Below, piece after piece: positions 48,999 through 63,523 of a stretch of 64,000 bases of DNA (positions are counted from its first letter, which is position 1; every line of letters starts with the position of its first letter). The stretch lies in NCBI GenBank assembly GCA_025602915.1, contig JAHLJZ010000006.1:372001-436000 (forward strand), in the 5' to 3' direction. The position numbers and the translations under genes were made by a program. The notes below the pieces were generated by a model. It worked only from the letters and a program-made list of their open reading frames with translations, was not told the DNA's origin and made no database searches. The stretch is from Paraphysoderma sedebokerense (Eukaryota; Blastocladiomycota; Physodermatomycetes; Physodermatales; Physodermataceae).

Positions 48999-51628
48999 TC
49001 AAGTTTTTATGAAACGAATGCCCAAATAAGATACGAGTCTGAAAATTATGATATAGCTAACCAACACTCCAGCGCACAAGCCAATACTGAACGAATTTAG
49101 TCCTAAAGTGTTTGTGATTTGATCTCCAGATGTGATTGGACATTTGCCGTTTACGAGTTGAGAATCCGTGCCTACAGAAAATTTGAAGGTCAAGTTAGAA
49201 AATAGATCAGTTTTCCAGTTCTCAACGAATTTAAGATGACTTGCATTTCAGGGTAAGACCCGTCAATTCGTTTAAGCTCACTCCAACGTACGTGTATTTG
49301 ACATAACTCAGAGCATCAATCCATGCAAAATATTTTGGCAAATTAGCAGGAGATAAAAAGAATCCACCCTAAAAAATAGTTGTGGTCAGATAAATGGACT
49401 ACATAAGATGCACATGAGATTGAACTCACATAAAGACGAGCAATTTCGAGTGCCATCGGCAATATTGTTACCGACAGAGAAGTAGTGCGAGCCAACGCAG
49501 AAATAGCTAAAGCAAGCGAAGTAGCGGCGAAAGAGCAAAGGACCATAAATGTCATAAAGATGATGAATTTATCGAATGAAGCTTGAAGTCCGACCATAAA
49601 GTAGACGATGACAGAGAAAACAATGGGACAAATCAATTGCATGATTGCTTCGGCAAGATTTTTGGCCAAAAAGTAACTAGAAGCTTGATAGGTTCCTGTG
49701 TATCATTCTTATTAGATGCAGATCGACACTGAAAGCAAGAAGGTATTAATTGACGATAATCACCTGCAGCTCTTTCGCGCAACACGAGAAGACGCTCAGA
49801 AGGGAATGAATTAATGATGGACAATGCAGCAAACATTCCTAATCAAAATTTTAAAATAAGCACGTTTTCAGTCTAACCATTGGAAGCCATCAACGTCCAA
49901 CCTTGATTGATAACACAAAAGAAAAGCACCGGTTGTCGACGAACAGTACTTGATTGAGTATCACCAATTTGAAAGAAGACACCGCCAATTAGAAACGCCA
50001 TAATAATGTTTTGAGCCAACAGTGTGATAATAATAGAGCGGGCACGAAACTGCTCTTTCAGCGACCGACGGAAAAGAATACGAAATTGGCGACTCCACGT
50101 CAAACGCTCCAAAGCTTGAAGTTTACCAAGACGGGCGCCGTTCTCTACGTCGACTTTGGTGAGTTTTAGTCGTTGCATCAAAGTACCGGAAGGGTCTTTA
50201 TCTGATTCATGTTCATCAGACTGAATAACATCAAGCATGTGATCGGCCGGGTTACTAAATTGAGGACAAGGACTGAACCAGTAAATGTTAGCAGGCAAAA
50301 CCCACTGACAGTACAAATGATGACTTCACGAAAGGTACTCACAATCCACATTCAGCAAAAAATCTCAGGGAGTCTTCAGTCGGTCCGTAATAAACGATCC
50401 GGCCCCCTACATCAAATTAGATTAGTGAATAATGCACAATCATTTTTAAATTAGTCTACTAGTACCTTTTAAAAGTAGAATATCGTCGAACAAATGAAAT
50501 ATGCGGCTTTGTGGCTGATGAATCGTAGTGATGATTGTACCTGTTAAGGCCGCCAGTTAATCCTTCATTCTCATTAATTTAATATAAGGAAATTTGCATA
50601 CAGTCGCCGCATCTTGTCAAATCCTTCAAAGCTTGGCAGAGCGATAAAGCAGTGACTGAGTCGAGCCCAGAAGTTGGTTCACTAATGGCAAAGACGTGTT
50701 CGTCGAGACGGGGAAACCACGATTAAGACTAAGGATAATACACACTCTAGGAATAAGAGCTTCGGACGGTTCAAAAGCTCCATGGCTACACAGAGTCTTT
50801 TGCGTTCACCCCCAGAAATTCCTTTGTTAAGGGGGTCGCCAACAATGGTGTTTCGACATTTTTCCAAACCGAGTTTTTTGATCACTTCATCAACTCGTTC
50901 GTTTCTTTCTTCAAGGGTCATAGAGGGCGGCAAGCGTAGCTCAGCTGTGTAAGAAAGGGTTTCTTGGACGGTAAAGTATGCATTTAACAAGTCATCCTAA
51001 ATTTGAAAATATTGAAGCAATCAGATTCGCCAACGTTAAAGGAGACAATTCACGGCACAGAAAAATATTCTGATACTCACTTGCATAACATAGCCGCTGA
51101 CTTGCTTGAGTTCAGTGAGGCTGTATTTGACACCATTTAATCTCATTTCGCCATCTAATTTGATTTTGTTCGCGCGGCAAGCTAGCACATTCATTAGTGT
51201 GGTCTTGCCTGAACCTGAAGGTCCCCTAATGAAGGTAGGTTGTCAGCTGTCGTGGATTTCTAAATTCATTTTCTTTTCAAGACCAAACTAAAATAGAAGA
51301 CTTACATGATGGCTAAGAATCTTCCGTGGACTACTCCGCTAGCGCCCTGGAGCAATGTTCTGGCGCCATCGCCAGATTGTACAGTAATACTTTCCCAAGC
51401 GATCTCAATAGCCTTTGAGTTGCCTTCTTCCATTTGGTGCATCGCCGCTATCATTTCTTCACGAGACCGAATACTTTGAAAAGTGTTTTGGTTCGCTTCT
51501 ATCTGATCATTACCGTGACTGACACGTAAAAGTTGCGGGAAACCGACCGAACGAACGGTGTCAGAATTGGCTTCGATATTTCTCTCGTCGGTTTCTTGTT
51601 GGTCGTTGCTGGTGTTGTTTTGCGCCAT
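48999..51628 (-). CDS. ABCG-family half transporter (White/ABCG2 type)
   Basis: Function: ATP-driven export of lipids or other hydrophobic compounds, working as a dimer of half-size subunits. Seen: ATG at 51628 (MAQNNTSNDQQETDE); cytosolic ATPase domain first, then the membrane domain, the ABCG order. Walker A is GPSGSGKTTLMNVLA, split by an intron; then VSGYVMQDDLLNAYFTVQET, the signature KGISGGERKRLCVAMELL, Walker B in LLFLDEPTSGLDS and the H-loop in TIITTIHQPQSRIF. After PADHMLDVIQSDEH come six membrane segments, including RSIIITLLAQNIIMAFLIGG, CPIVFSVIVYFMVGL, FAATSLALAISAL and a last helix (GVLVSYIIIFRLVSYLGIRF). A Cys-containing extracellular loop precedes the last helix, as in ABCG2. 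About ten introns. Substrate unknown. Length near 640-660 residues, normal for a half transporter. Confidence 0.94.
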
Positions 51629-53003
51629 TGTGACAGAGAAACTGGATCAGTGATATGCCGTGGATGAGAAGGGAAGACGAGGTGGGAGGTTGGTCATTTT
51701 ATACCGAGAAATTCGTTGGCCGCAGGAGCCCAGCACGCGAGTTTGAAGAAGGGACTGACACTTTCAGACAATCAGACTATTTTCCTTTCATTACTGCCAG
51801 CCAATACTAAGTTACTCCTGTCAACTATAGTGTAAGTTCTGCTGTTACCGTTATCGATTGAGAGCGGTGCCACGTTTCCATTTTTGCAAAATGATATCAC
51901 TTGGCGCAGGGGTCCTGCCTTACTGCATCCAATGGCGCGTCGCGCTAGTGAACCCCTTTTTGATTCACAGTCGCTCACTCGCTCTTCAAACCAGGAGTCG
52001 GAGCATCCGATTGGACGGGTGGATGAAGGACCCCGGATGTGATGTCGAGGATAGTGGCGGTCTACACTTTATCTACGACGAGGATGACGTTTTTTTGGGG
52101 AACCTTTCGGTACGGCGGTAGGGCTAGAACCCGAATTTGCTGTTGAGAATGAGAATATTCTGAGCAAGGCTGTGGGTAAACAATTTAGGCGGTTTATACC
52201 TTTATCCACAACGAGAATGACGTTTTTTGTGGGGACCTGTTCGGTAGGGCTAGATGATTCTGACTCCACATGATTCTACGGGTAAAGCAGTATTCCGAAT
52301 ATCTTTAGCGGTGATATCAGTTACATATCCTATTCGGGACAGGGTGGCGGAAACACCGTAAAAAATCGGCAGAATTGGTCACGGAGAACTGAAAAAGACT
52401 AGAAAAGACTGTATTACGAATTTCCGAGTACCTTACCACCCTGACCGGATTGCCACATTCACGACGCTACCTTATTCGGAGAACAAAAGTATCGACTTTG
52501 ACAAATTTTGCAAAACTAGAATAAATGCAAATTTGCAAGAACACAAGACTTCAAAGAATTTTCTTTAAATTAATTTTCGGATTGTCTGCTCTTTCACAAT
52601 AGCATAATACTGTCCCCAAAAAGTCGCTGTGCGATAAATCGTCATGCTTTGTAGAGGCCGGGTGCTTACTGGACAGTGGACCCTCATCACCACCGGCACC
52701 AAATATTCGCGTTCCATATGCAAGAATTCTGAAGAGACTGTGCGGCTGCAAATCTCTGAATGGAAAGCCCAGCCTTCTTTTCTGACGTTGCTAGATGATG
52801 TCGATGCCAAGAATACTTACATGAGAAGGTTTATTGCTATTGGCACCGAATCGTCTTTTGACAATCAATAGAACGATGTATGATATCGGAGAGCGTGTCC
52901 GCTTTAGGTGAAAAGGAAGAGTGTTCTTGACTTAGTTGCTAACATTTCTCACCAAATTCTTTATTTTCATCTATAAATTACGACCGCGCTAGATTAACCT
53001 AGA
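51629..53003. other. Intergenic region, 1.37 kb, upstream of ABCG and downstream of NVL
   Basis: This holds the ABCG promoter and the NVL 3' UTR. No convincing gene was found; the 60-87 codon frames on either strand lack any domain signal. It contains a pair of similar ~70-base units (52056-52127 and 52188-52253), described separately, and short inverted AAATTTGCAA-like strings near 52500-52545. Confidence 0.45.
52056..52253. repeat. Imperfect direct repeat, two units of about 70 bases
   Basis: Unit 1 (52056-52127) and unit 2 (52188-52253) share GGCGGT, TTTATC-AC, ACGA-ATGACGTTTTTT, GGGGA-CCT, TTCGGTA and GGTAGGGCTAG in the same order and spacing, separated by 60 unrelated bases. The copies differ by about a fifth of positions and small indels, so the duplication is not recent. 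No known element family was recognised. Confidence 0.7.
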
Positions 53004-56395
<3,392 letters not shown>

Positions 56396-56754
56396 CGCCG
56401 AATCAATGTGTTCAATTCACCGAGTTCAATCGAGTAACCTGAAAGTGAATGTTAACATGTTTAGGTAGTCATGTGATAGTTGCTAAGGTGTTGACAGCCA
56501 TTAATTTTAGAGTAAGGTATCAAAAATTGTAGATCTGAAATTATGACCATTCGTATTACATACTCCAACTGATTATATGACTTTTGTTAAATACATTATA
56601 AGGCTCTAAGTAATTACATAAAATATATAAATTTCAATTGTGTCTGGCACGTGTGTGCAAATTTAGCAAGGAACTCAATTATATCAGCTGCAATTTACAT
56701 CCATTGACAGCCACCATCCATATCCTCATATCAGACTTCTCAATCATCATTGCG
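56396..56754. promoter_or_regulatory. Divergent spacer between NVL and DHHC genes
   Basis: About 360 AT-rich bases between two outward-facing start codons. The open frame preceding the DHHC start lacks an upstream ATG and I treat it as 5' UTR. No specific motif was recognised. Confidence 0.4.
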
Positions 56755-58520
56755 ATGAGCTCTTCCTCAATGTCGGAGCATCCATGCACTTTCTCTTCTA
56801 AAAGGATAATACGGCTTGTCGGCTTCATTCCCGTTCTGTTCCTGGTTGCTCTCATCGGTTGGAGCTACTATGCCTACTTGTTTCACTTCGCACCCAATTT
56901 ACCCATCGCAACCAGAATCATTCTCTTGTCTCTTTATCACCCTATCTTTCTACTATTCATATTTTCTTACTGGAGAGTTGTATTCACTCATCCCGGCTCG
57001 CCGAAACTAGATTACAATTATCCTATCAATCCAACCAACCTTCAAAGCGACAACCACCATGAGTGCTCCGACGATAATACAGCCCTTAATAGCGACTTTC
57101 AAGTTCATAGTCATTCACCCTCCCGCTCTCTCCTTGCCAAAGCGCCGTTGTCTTCCTCGCCCCCCTCGAATTCAAGGTCGCCTCTGGTTTATCCAAATGA
57201 CTTGACTGAACCGGAACCCCCTGCTACAATCTCGGTGGATATGGGTGAGCCGAAGAATAATTCTTCGCAAAGTCCAATAATAATAACTCAGCAGTTGCAT
57301 GTGGAGATGTATCGAGACGAGAAAGGGGTTGTCTGGCATAATGATTCTGTGCAAATGAAGTATAACGGTGGAAGGAGAGTATGTAGAAAATGTGACGAGA
57401 CCCCAAAACCGGACAGAGCGCACCATTGCCGGATATGTAAAGAGTGTGTTTTGAAAATGGACCAGTATGTTTAGTTCTTCTTGTTTTCGGCTTTTTTTAT
57501 CGATGGTTGTTCCATGTAAAATGCGCTGTGATTCTAATCACTCTACCCCCTCCTATTTGGCATTTTTGTTATGCTATCCATCTATGTTTTCACTATTCAG
57601 TCATTGCCCTTGGTAGATATTATTTGCTTTTCTCATAGTCAAACTATTCTTTGTTGTGCTTGCCATTATTTGAGCGTGGCTGACACTTGTCACTTTCATA
57701 GGATCAATAACTGCGTCGGATTCTACAACTACAAATATTTCTACCTATTTCTTTGTTACGGTACACTCTACACAGTGTTTATATTCGTTACCGTTATACC
57801 GACCGTGATTAGGGCATTCTCTAGTGATTCGGTTCGTTAAATGAAAATTCTTTCTTTGGCAAACCTCACAGTATTTTAAAATTGATGTTTGTATCTTACG
57901 ATGCAGGTTGTGGAAAATCTGAGCATACATCATATATTTCTAGTATTATGTGGATTACTTTTTGGAATTTCCTTGTTAGCCTTCAGTATTTTTCACACCA
58001 CGTAAGTCCTTACATCCACGTTCTTGATAACATGCCTCTATTCCTAACTACTCAACCATGTCTCTTGTGAAATCTGCTTTGACCGCTTATTCGACAATTT
58101 ATCAACTCTGCTCGCGCAATCTTTTTAGTTTAATTTTGAAAAATCGAACCACAATAGAAAATCTGGAAAAAACTCACTACAAAATCGGCACATCCACGAC
58201 TTCCACTAAAGTTCTTAATTTGTTTGATCTCGGGAAAAAACGGAATTGGGAGCAAGTAATGGGTGTGCATAAAAAGTATTGGTGGTTGCCGGTGAAAAGC
58301 AGCATTGGGTTCGTATTTCATTCCTTTAGATCTCTGTTTCTGTATTCAAGACCATTACTGTTTCTCGACTTTTGTTATCGCCTACTGCTGACGAACGCGC
58401 AGAAAGAACGTAATTTATTAACACATTACTTCATCCTTTTCATTATCCGTAAGTAGCGATGGGCACGTGTTTCCGTTGAATGCATATGCGTATGGGACTT
58501 TAGCCGAAGATGAAGTATAA
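56755..58520 (+). CDS. DHHC palmitoyltransferase
   Basis: Function: S-acylation of cysteines on membrane-associated proteins, at Golgi, vacuole or plasma membrane. Seen: ATG at 56755 (MSSSSMSEHPCTF), then two membrane segments (LVGFIPVLFLVALIGWSYYA, PIFLLFIFSYWRVVF), a Ser/Pro-rich loop of about 120 residues, and the Cys-rich domain VCRKCDETPKPDRAHHCRIC with KECVLKMD at the end of exon 1 (57464). The catalytic D-H-H-C-P-W is completed by a 12-nt micro-exon (57601-57612, TCATTGCCCTTG) that joins in phase on both sides: GAC CA/T CAT TGC CCT TG/G. Exon 3 begins INNCVGFYNYKYFYLF, followed by two more membrane segments. The C-terminus has NRTTIENLE (the TTxE motif), LFDLGKKRNWEQVMG and SIGDGHVFPLNAYAYG, ending at TAA 58520. 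Four-helix topology as in ZDHHC15/Pfa3-like enzymes. Confidence 0.93.
57601..57612 (+). other. 12-nt micro-exon encoding the catalytic HCPW of the DHHC protein
   Basis: TCATTGCCCTTG is preceded by TTCAG and followed by GTAGATAT, the proper splice borders. Exon 1 ends GAC CA and exon 3 begins G ATC AAT AAC, so only this insertion restores D-H-H-C-P-W-I-N-N-C without a frame change. It carries the catalytic cysteine codon (TGC). Confidence 0.85.
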
Positions 58521-59052
58521 AATCGTTAAAGTGTACATGGCCAGGTTTTTCGAATGTGAGATTACCCGACTTGTTGGAAATAATGTCGATCATTCAGGTC
58601 CGGAAAATGTATTGAGAATATCCGCTATTCGACTCTCCGCAGCTATCTCTTTGATTTTGGAATGGAGGCAGTTATGATGTAATTTGTTATATTGTATATA
58701 GTTAAATGTTGAAGTCTCAGATAATCAGGGTCGCAGTCTTTGTATACTAGCTCGTTACGGTGGTATTAGATAATAATAAGAAACTGTAACAATAATCGGA
58801 TGTATGTTTTAAAGGTGGTTTATTCATTATTTTGGTACAAACGAGCCATTAAACTTTTTGTTTGGTTGTTCCAAACGAACTCGACACCCCACAACGTAAA
58901 CTTCATTCTTCTGTAATTAATACGTCAAGCTCTTATCAGAACCTTCGTACGTACACCATTTCTCAGTAGTCTCAACACTTTCAACCCCATTTATAAGCAT
59001 GTCACATTTACAATTTTGATTTACCATTTCTCAAAAAAATGTTTTGAGTGGC
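58521..59052. other. Convergent spacer, 530 bases
   Basis: This lies between the stop codons of the DHHC gene (+) and COX4 (-). AT-rich, likely two 3' UTRs. No coding or RNA signal was found. Confidence 0.4.
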
Positions 59053-60053
59053 TTAAGGTCGGCTGGTTGCGACGAAACCTTTACCATCATAACCATCTGA
59101 AGCAATACCGGTGAGAGGATTGGCTTTTTGCTGTTTGGCAAGTTCGTTGGAAGCTTCTTGCCATTCTTTTGAAATTGTGCGCGGGGTAGATTGAGCTATA
59201 ATATCAAAGTAGCGATGAGAAGGCGAGTGGATGAACAAGTCAAGAGTGGATGGTATGTGAGTGTTGCGACGAGATGGTGAGTCATTTCGTGTCATGTTTC
59301 GGGTTGTTGATGTACCAGTGATGAATTTAACGATATAAAGAAAAGTAGAAAAAGAAGAATAAAAATATCGAGGTAAATCAGATGTAACTGCACGAGTACA
59401 CAAATCTCCTTAATCCATGCAATAAACAAACTACACTCATGACATAAAATCCAAAGGTTCTAAATGTTCAACCCCCCATAACAGCAACGGAGAAAAACAC
59501 ATACAGGCAGTTCTGACCCAGTAAAACAATCCTGCAGAGACAGCTAACACACCAACACTGGCAAGAGCAACTTTAGTTTGGAAACCTGCTTCAAGACGTT
59601 CTCGGGGACCGTGGGGGCCGAAAGCGATGTAGTAAACTGCGATATCGACAGAAGGTAAACATTTGAGAAATATCGTTTGATATAATTGAAGTGATGCCAC
59701 ATATAGATAGGGAGGCGAAGTAAAAACGGAAATAGAGTCAAAATGTCAGCCAACAACTCAATTCCAGAAAAAAAAATAGACAATCCACAAATCTGGAAGA
59801 ATGCACCAAAAACAGTCAGAAAGTTGTTCATATGAGAATGCAACGTACGGGACTTCTTTTCTTCTACCGACAGCTTCTTCCAGTCTCCTTTTTGAAGATC
59901 CAGGAGTTTATCTGTGACGACTTCACGATCAATTTGCGACATCTGCTTCCATCTTGCGGGAATGTCGGCGAGGGAGAGAGAGCTGGAGGAGGAGGGAGCG
60001 GCGACCGTGGTGGCGGATCGTCTGGGGATGCGGGAGAGGACTGTGCGGAACAT
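59053..60053 (-). CDS. COX4: Cytochrome c oxidase subunit 4 (yeast Cox5 equivalent)
   Basis: Function: nuclear-encoded subunit of complex IV in the inner mitochondrial membrane, close to subunit I and important for assembly and regulation. Seen: ATG at 60053 (MFRTVLSRIPRRSATTVA), a clear mitochondrial presequence. Three exons: 60053-59849, 59636-59505 and 59195-59053. Exon 1 has LADIPARWKQMSQIDREVVT and GDWKKLSVEEKKS. Exon 2 has YYIAFGPHGPRERLE and the single membrane segment (VALASVGVLAVSAGLFYWV). Exon 3 has TISKEWQEASNELAK and NPLTGIASDGYDGKGFV. All are family landmarks, and the phases match (C/TT and T/CT). The second intron is unusually long for this window (309 nt). Length about 159 residues, normal. 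Confidence 0.93.
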
Positions 60054-61133
60054 TGCGAGTGCTGATGTGGGGTATGTCTGTTGTGTCTGATGCAGCGATG
60101 GAATTTCGGCCGTGACGAGGGAAGGAGAGTGGAAAAAACAATTTTTGTTTGACCACGTGGCCCCTCCGCTGAATTGAAACCCACGTCATGAATCGGTATT
60201 TTCTTTATTTCTTTAGCAGTTGGAATTGTGGATATATTATATGAATAAGGAAGTAAAACTGACATCTCCGTGCCTTGTATATGACGACAGTTTTCTCGTC
60301 GATGTGTTTTCAGTAGCATTCAAGTTATCTCGCCAAAGCTCAGATGATCTCTATATATCCGCGGACCCTGTCCAGCCGTTCCGTCCCTTTTCCGTCGCAT
60401 ATTCCGTGTCGTTGCTGATTCATCAGGGCAGGTACTCTATATTAATACTCGTAAATGATACTACTGATTGCGTATTGTGCACTGCGGAGTCGTCCATCAT
60501 CACCAACCAGAATGCTTTGAGATGGACGGTTTAGGTCGATCTCCAGAGTCGTGCGATCGCATCATCAGGTTGAAATGTTTGATGCTATCGTTCGAATTAA
60601 CAAAAGATTCCGTCGGATTTTTCCATTTTTTTCCCGGTTCAGTTTAAGCACCAGTATGAAAGGCACCGATGAGTTCATGCCTACGCAGAAATGAGAAATT
60701 ATTTAAAATATTTACATTGCTAGCTCTGGATCGGATCAGTCGGGGGAATAAGTCAAAATCTTGCGTTCTTATGTTATGAATCAGAGCAGAGATGGTCTAA
60801 ACTTGTGACGTTGCGTATGCTTCAATCTTCAAAGCCATAAGAGCTAGGAAAGGGCGGAATACAAGATCGCAATGATCTTTCTTGGCGTGCTCTGGATTGA
60901 GTGCCTGAAAATTGTAAGATATCACCGATGGCTCTTATAGCCTAATTTCAGGAACTCGGGACAAAAATGATATTAATAAAGTCACAGACAGGTTTGTCAC
61001 TTTGCGTGGAATGATCAAACTAGTGGTTGCCATGGAACACGACGGGGAACAACAAAAGTTGACTCGTCCACTAATTGTAAATTCATCCACATTACTGTAC
61101 ATTATCACCATTGAATAACTTATTAAACCATAC
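60054..61133. promoter_or_regulatory. Divergent intergenic region, 1.08 kb, with CACGTG near COX4
   Basis: A CACGTG palindrome at 60154-60159 lies about 100 bases upstream of the COX4 start. A 104-codon open frame (60220-60534) has no ATG near its beginning and no domain signal, so it was not accepted. The rest shows nothing recognisable. Confidence 0.4.
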
Positions 61134-62072
61134 ATGAAATCTTCCGTACAATCTCCCGATTCAGATTGTGAATTCGATCTCTTCTCTCCCTTAAGTCCAT
61201 CGGAAATTTCTTACCTTTCGTCTCGTTCAGCACAAGTCAACCGTGAGGTTTCTACAGCCCTATCTCTCATCCCGACGTTACCACGTTTGCGATCCCCCGC
61301 ACAATCTCGCCAGTTATTCGTTTATAAGCGACATTCTTTGGAGAGAGGACATCCAATCCACAAATACTCTTCATTACTTTCGAATGAAGAATGTAGCCAA
61401 GTTTTGAAGATTCTCGATTCCTACGTATCTTCATTTCACTCAATCGCACAGTCTAATGCTCAAAGCCTTGAATCAACTCTCCCTTCGTCTCCTGCTCGAA
61501 TCCGATCCATTCCATCTCCGTGGACCACGTCTCGCCACACTTCATATCCGACAACTGACATCCCCGTTTCGTCCATACCCCCTCTCGACTCTTTTCTTTC
61601 CCCGATAGTTACTAATCGTATCCTCCCCACAATTGCCGAACATTACGGGTTTAATAAAGGTGAGTTATACGTGAAAGATTTGTTTGTAGTAAAATACCAA
61701 GTCAGTGTGCCTACCTCAGCTTCTGAGGATGAGATAAGTGAAACGACCAAGGATCTGCAGAGTGAATTAGAAATGCATACAGATGGCTCTTTGATTAGCT
61801 TCAATGTCTTGCTGAACCAAAAATCCCAGTTTGTGGGTGGTGGCACAGTTTTTCAGGGTGATACAAGTGTAGTATCCGTCTCGGAGAACAGTGGAAGCGG
61901 GTGTCTTCAGTATAAGGAAGAAATAATTAAGTGCTCGTCGCTAGACCGCACTACGATAAGTATTCAACAAGGGGATGCAGTATTCCATGATAGCAAGCGT
62001 TTGCATGGGGGCAATAAAATCACATCGGGGCAGAGATTAATTTTGGTCGGATTTTTGGACAGCGTTAGGTAA
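61134..62072 (+). CDS. 2-oxoglutarate/Fe(II)-dependent dioxygenase, prolyl-4-hydroxylase-like
   Basis: Function: an Fe(II)/2OG oxygenase; substrate unknown. Seen: a single 312-codon exon, unusual in this intron-rich window. The N-terminal ~90 residues are Ser/Pro-rich. The fold starts at HPIHKYSSLLSNEECSQVLK. Catalytic core: YVKDLFVVKYQ, then the metal box LEMHTDGSLISFNVLLN (H-x-D), GGGTVF, and the distal metal His with the 2OG-binding Arg in FHDSKRLHGGNKITSGQRLI, ending VGFLDS. These are the P4Hc-type elements in the right order. The insertion of about 50 residues between the first strand block and YVKDLF is Ser/Pro-rich. There is no signal peptide or membrane segment, so it is likely cytosolic or nuclear. 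Confidence 0.85.
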   Translation: MKSSVQSPDSDCEFDLFSPLSPSEISYLSSRSAQVNREVSTALSLIPTLPRLRSPAQSRQLFVYKRHSLERGHPIHKYSSLLSNEECSQVLKILDSYVSSFHSIAQSNAQSLESTLPSSPARIRSIPSPWTTSRHTSYPTTDIPVSSIPPLDSFLSPIVTNRILPTIAEHYGFNKGELYVKDLFVVKYQVSVPTSASEDEISETTKDLQSELEMHTDGSLISFNVLLNQKSQFVGGGTVFQGDTSVVSVSENSGSGCLQYKEEIIKCSSLDRTTISIQQGDAVFHDSKRLHGGNKITSGQRLILVGFLDSVR

Positions 62073-62273
62073 ATATGGAGGACATGTATAATTCCCTCGC
62101 CTGCCCGCCCAAGATAGTTTCTTCAAATTAAATCTATTTATTGACAATCCTTATAAGTAAATTTATTGTACCTTCGGGTCAAAATCATGTACATAAATCT
62201 ACAGTGTTTTCACTAACAATAAGACTTACACAACCGTATTCGGCTTACCCGCGTCAACTATGGTTTACTATTT

Positions 62274-63523
62274 TTAAATATCAATATCATCTTTCATCAT
62301 ACTTCCGCCCAAGGTAACTTGCTCTCCAGGTTTAAAAGCAGGCATCCCAAGATACGGACAAGAAGCACATCGAAAGGCATCGCCGAGATAACACTACGGA
62401 GATAATCCAATTAGGGAAGACGCCCTGGTGGAAAATGGAGGCACAAATGTTAGACTTACACTGCCACAACTACTAGCCGGCATATTTTTCTTTGGAACAA
62501 CGTTTGTTATTGGGTTCAATGCTGAATTTGCAGTGGCCTGAGGTACCTCATCTTCCTCTTCCATTTCAGCCAAACCACATGTACAGTTTTTACACGCTTT
62601 CTTCTTAGTGGGGCCGCATTCTTCAGGTTCTAAAGAACAGGGCAGAAGTATCCGGTAAAAATCAATCCACAAACCAGCGGAGGGAGTAATAAACAAAACT
62701 TACTACGCAGAGATTCAGCAGACGGCTTCATCATGTCGGTTTCATCAAGTAAAGTATCCTCATCGATCATTTCAGCATCTTCATCGTCGTCAGCTGAAAT
62801 GGTCCAGACTTGCGATTTGACAGGTTGTACCAGCGGTTGGGTTGGACCGTTGGCTACTTTCTTACGGAAGGATAAAGGAAGGGCGGCAGCAGCTCCAACC
62901 TCATACGATGGCTTTTTCGCTGTAATCTATGAAAATCGTAGGTGTCAATCACAAATTGAGAAGTCGGAACCGTATGAAACGATTTTCAAATAATTGATAA
63001 AAACCTCTGCAATTGCTATTCTTCCTGACAGTTGCTGGGAAATATCGTTTACTGTATCAGCTGGGACATTCCAACATCTGCCGACAAGATCAAGGACCTC
63101 CTGATCACTCAAAGTAGGCCCGATGTTCACAACAACATCCACAAATCCTGCAAGTTTGAAGCTAGACGCAATCTCAGATTCTGACTTCAACGGTATGAGC
63201 TGGGTCAATCTAGTTGGCACTGTGTCAATTTTCGCAATCGGTTCCTTCACATGAATGGATCCACCGGGACGCAAGGCGGCGACGTATTTCGTCAGAATGG
63301 AGGAGGAATGAGGCAAAGCCGGATGTATAGTACCCGAGAGTATAACATCGTAAGATGCAGAGTTTAGAGGAACGAAAGGTAACCTGTCCTGTTGTTCAAA
63401 AGTGATTGATTTTGTGTTGGCAGCGGTTAAGGTGTTTCTGGCTGATTGCAGCTGATCTTGCGAAATGAACGGATTTCCGACGAGAAGGACGGATGAATTT
63501 GAGTTGATTGCAACCGGCGACAT
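62274..63523 (-). CDS. DRE2: Anamorsin / Dre2 cytosolic Fe-S assembly protein (CIAPIN1)
   Basis: Function: receives electrons from the diflavin reductase Tah18 for cytosolic Fe-S protein assembly. Seen: ATG at 63523 ([19 protein letters not shown]). The N-terminal methyltransferase-like domain ([36 protein letters not shown]) is followed by a linker with an acidic stretch ([19 protein letters not shown]). The first cluster site is [18 protein letters not shown] and the second the twin motif [19 protein letters not shown] (two CX2C pairs seven residues apart). The end is FKPGEQVTL and MMKDDIDI, stop at 62274. Four or five exons. The gene is divergent from the next plus-strand gene over a promoter with four CACGTG sites. 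Confidence 0.95.

Noticed and set aside
51629-53003. Possible transposon remnant in the ABCG/NVL gap
   Set aside because: No transposase-like frame, no terminal inverted repeats and no target-site duplication were seen; only the imperfect 70-base direct repeat remains.
60220-60534. 104-codon open frame between COX4 and the dioxygenase gene
   Set aside because: It lacks an ATG at its start, shows no domain, and the composition does not match neighbouring coding exons. Treated as intergenic.
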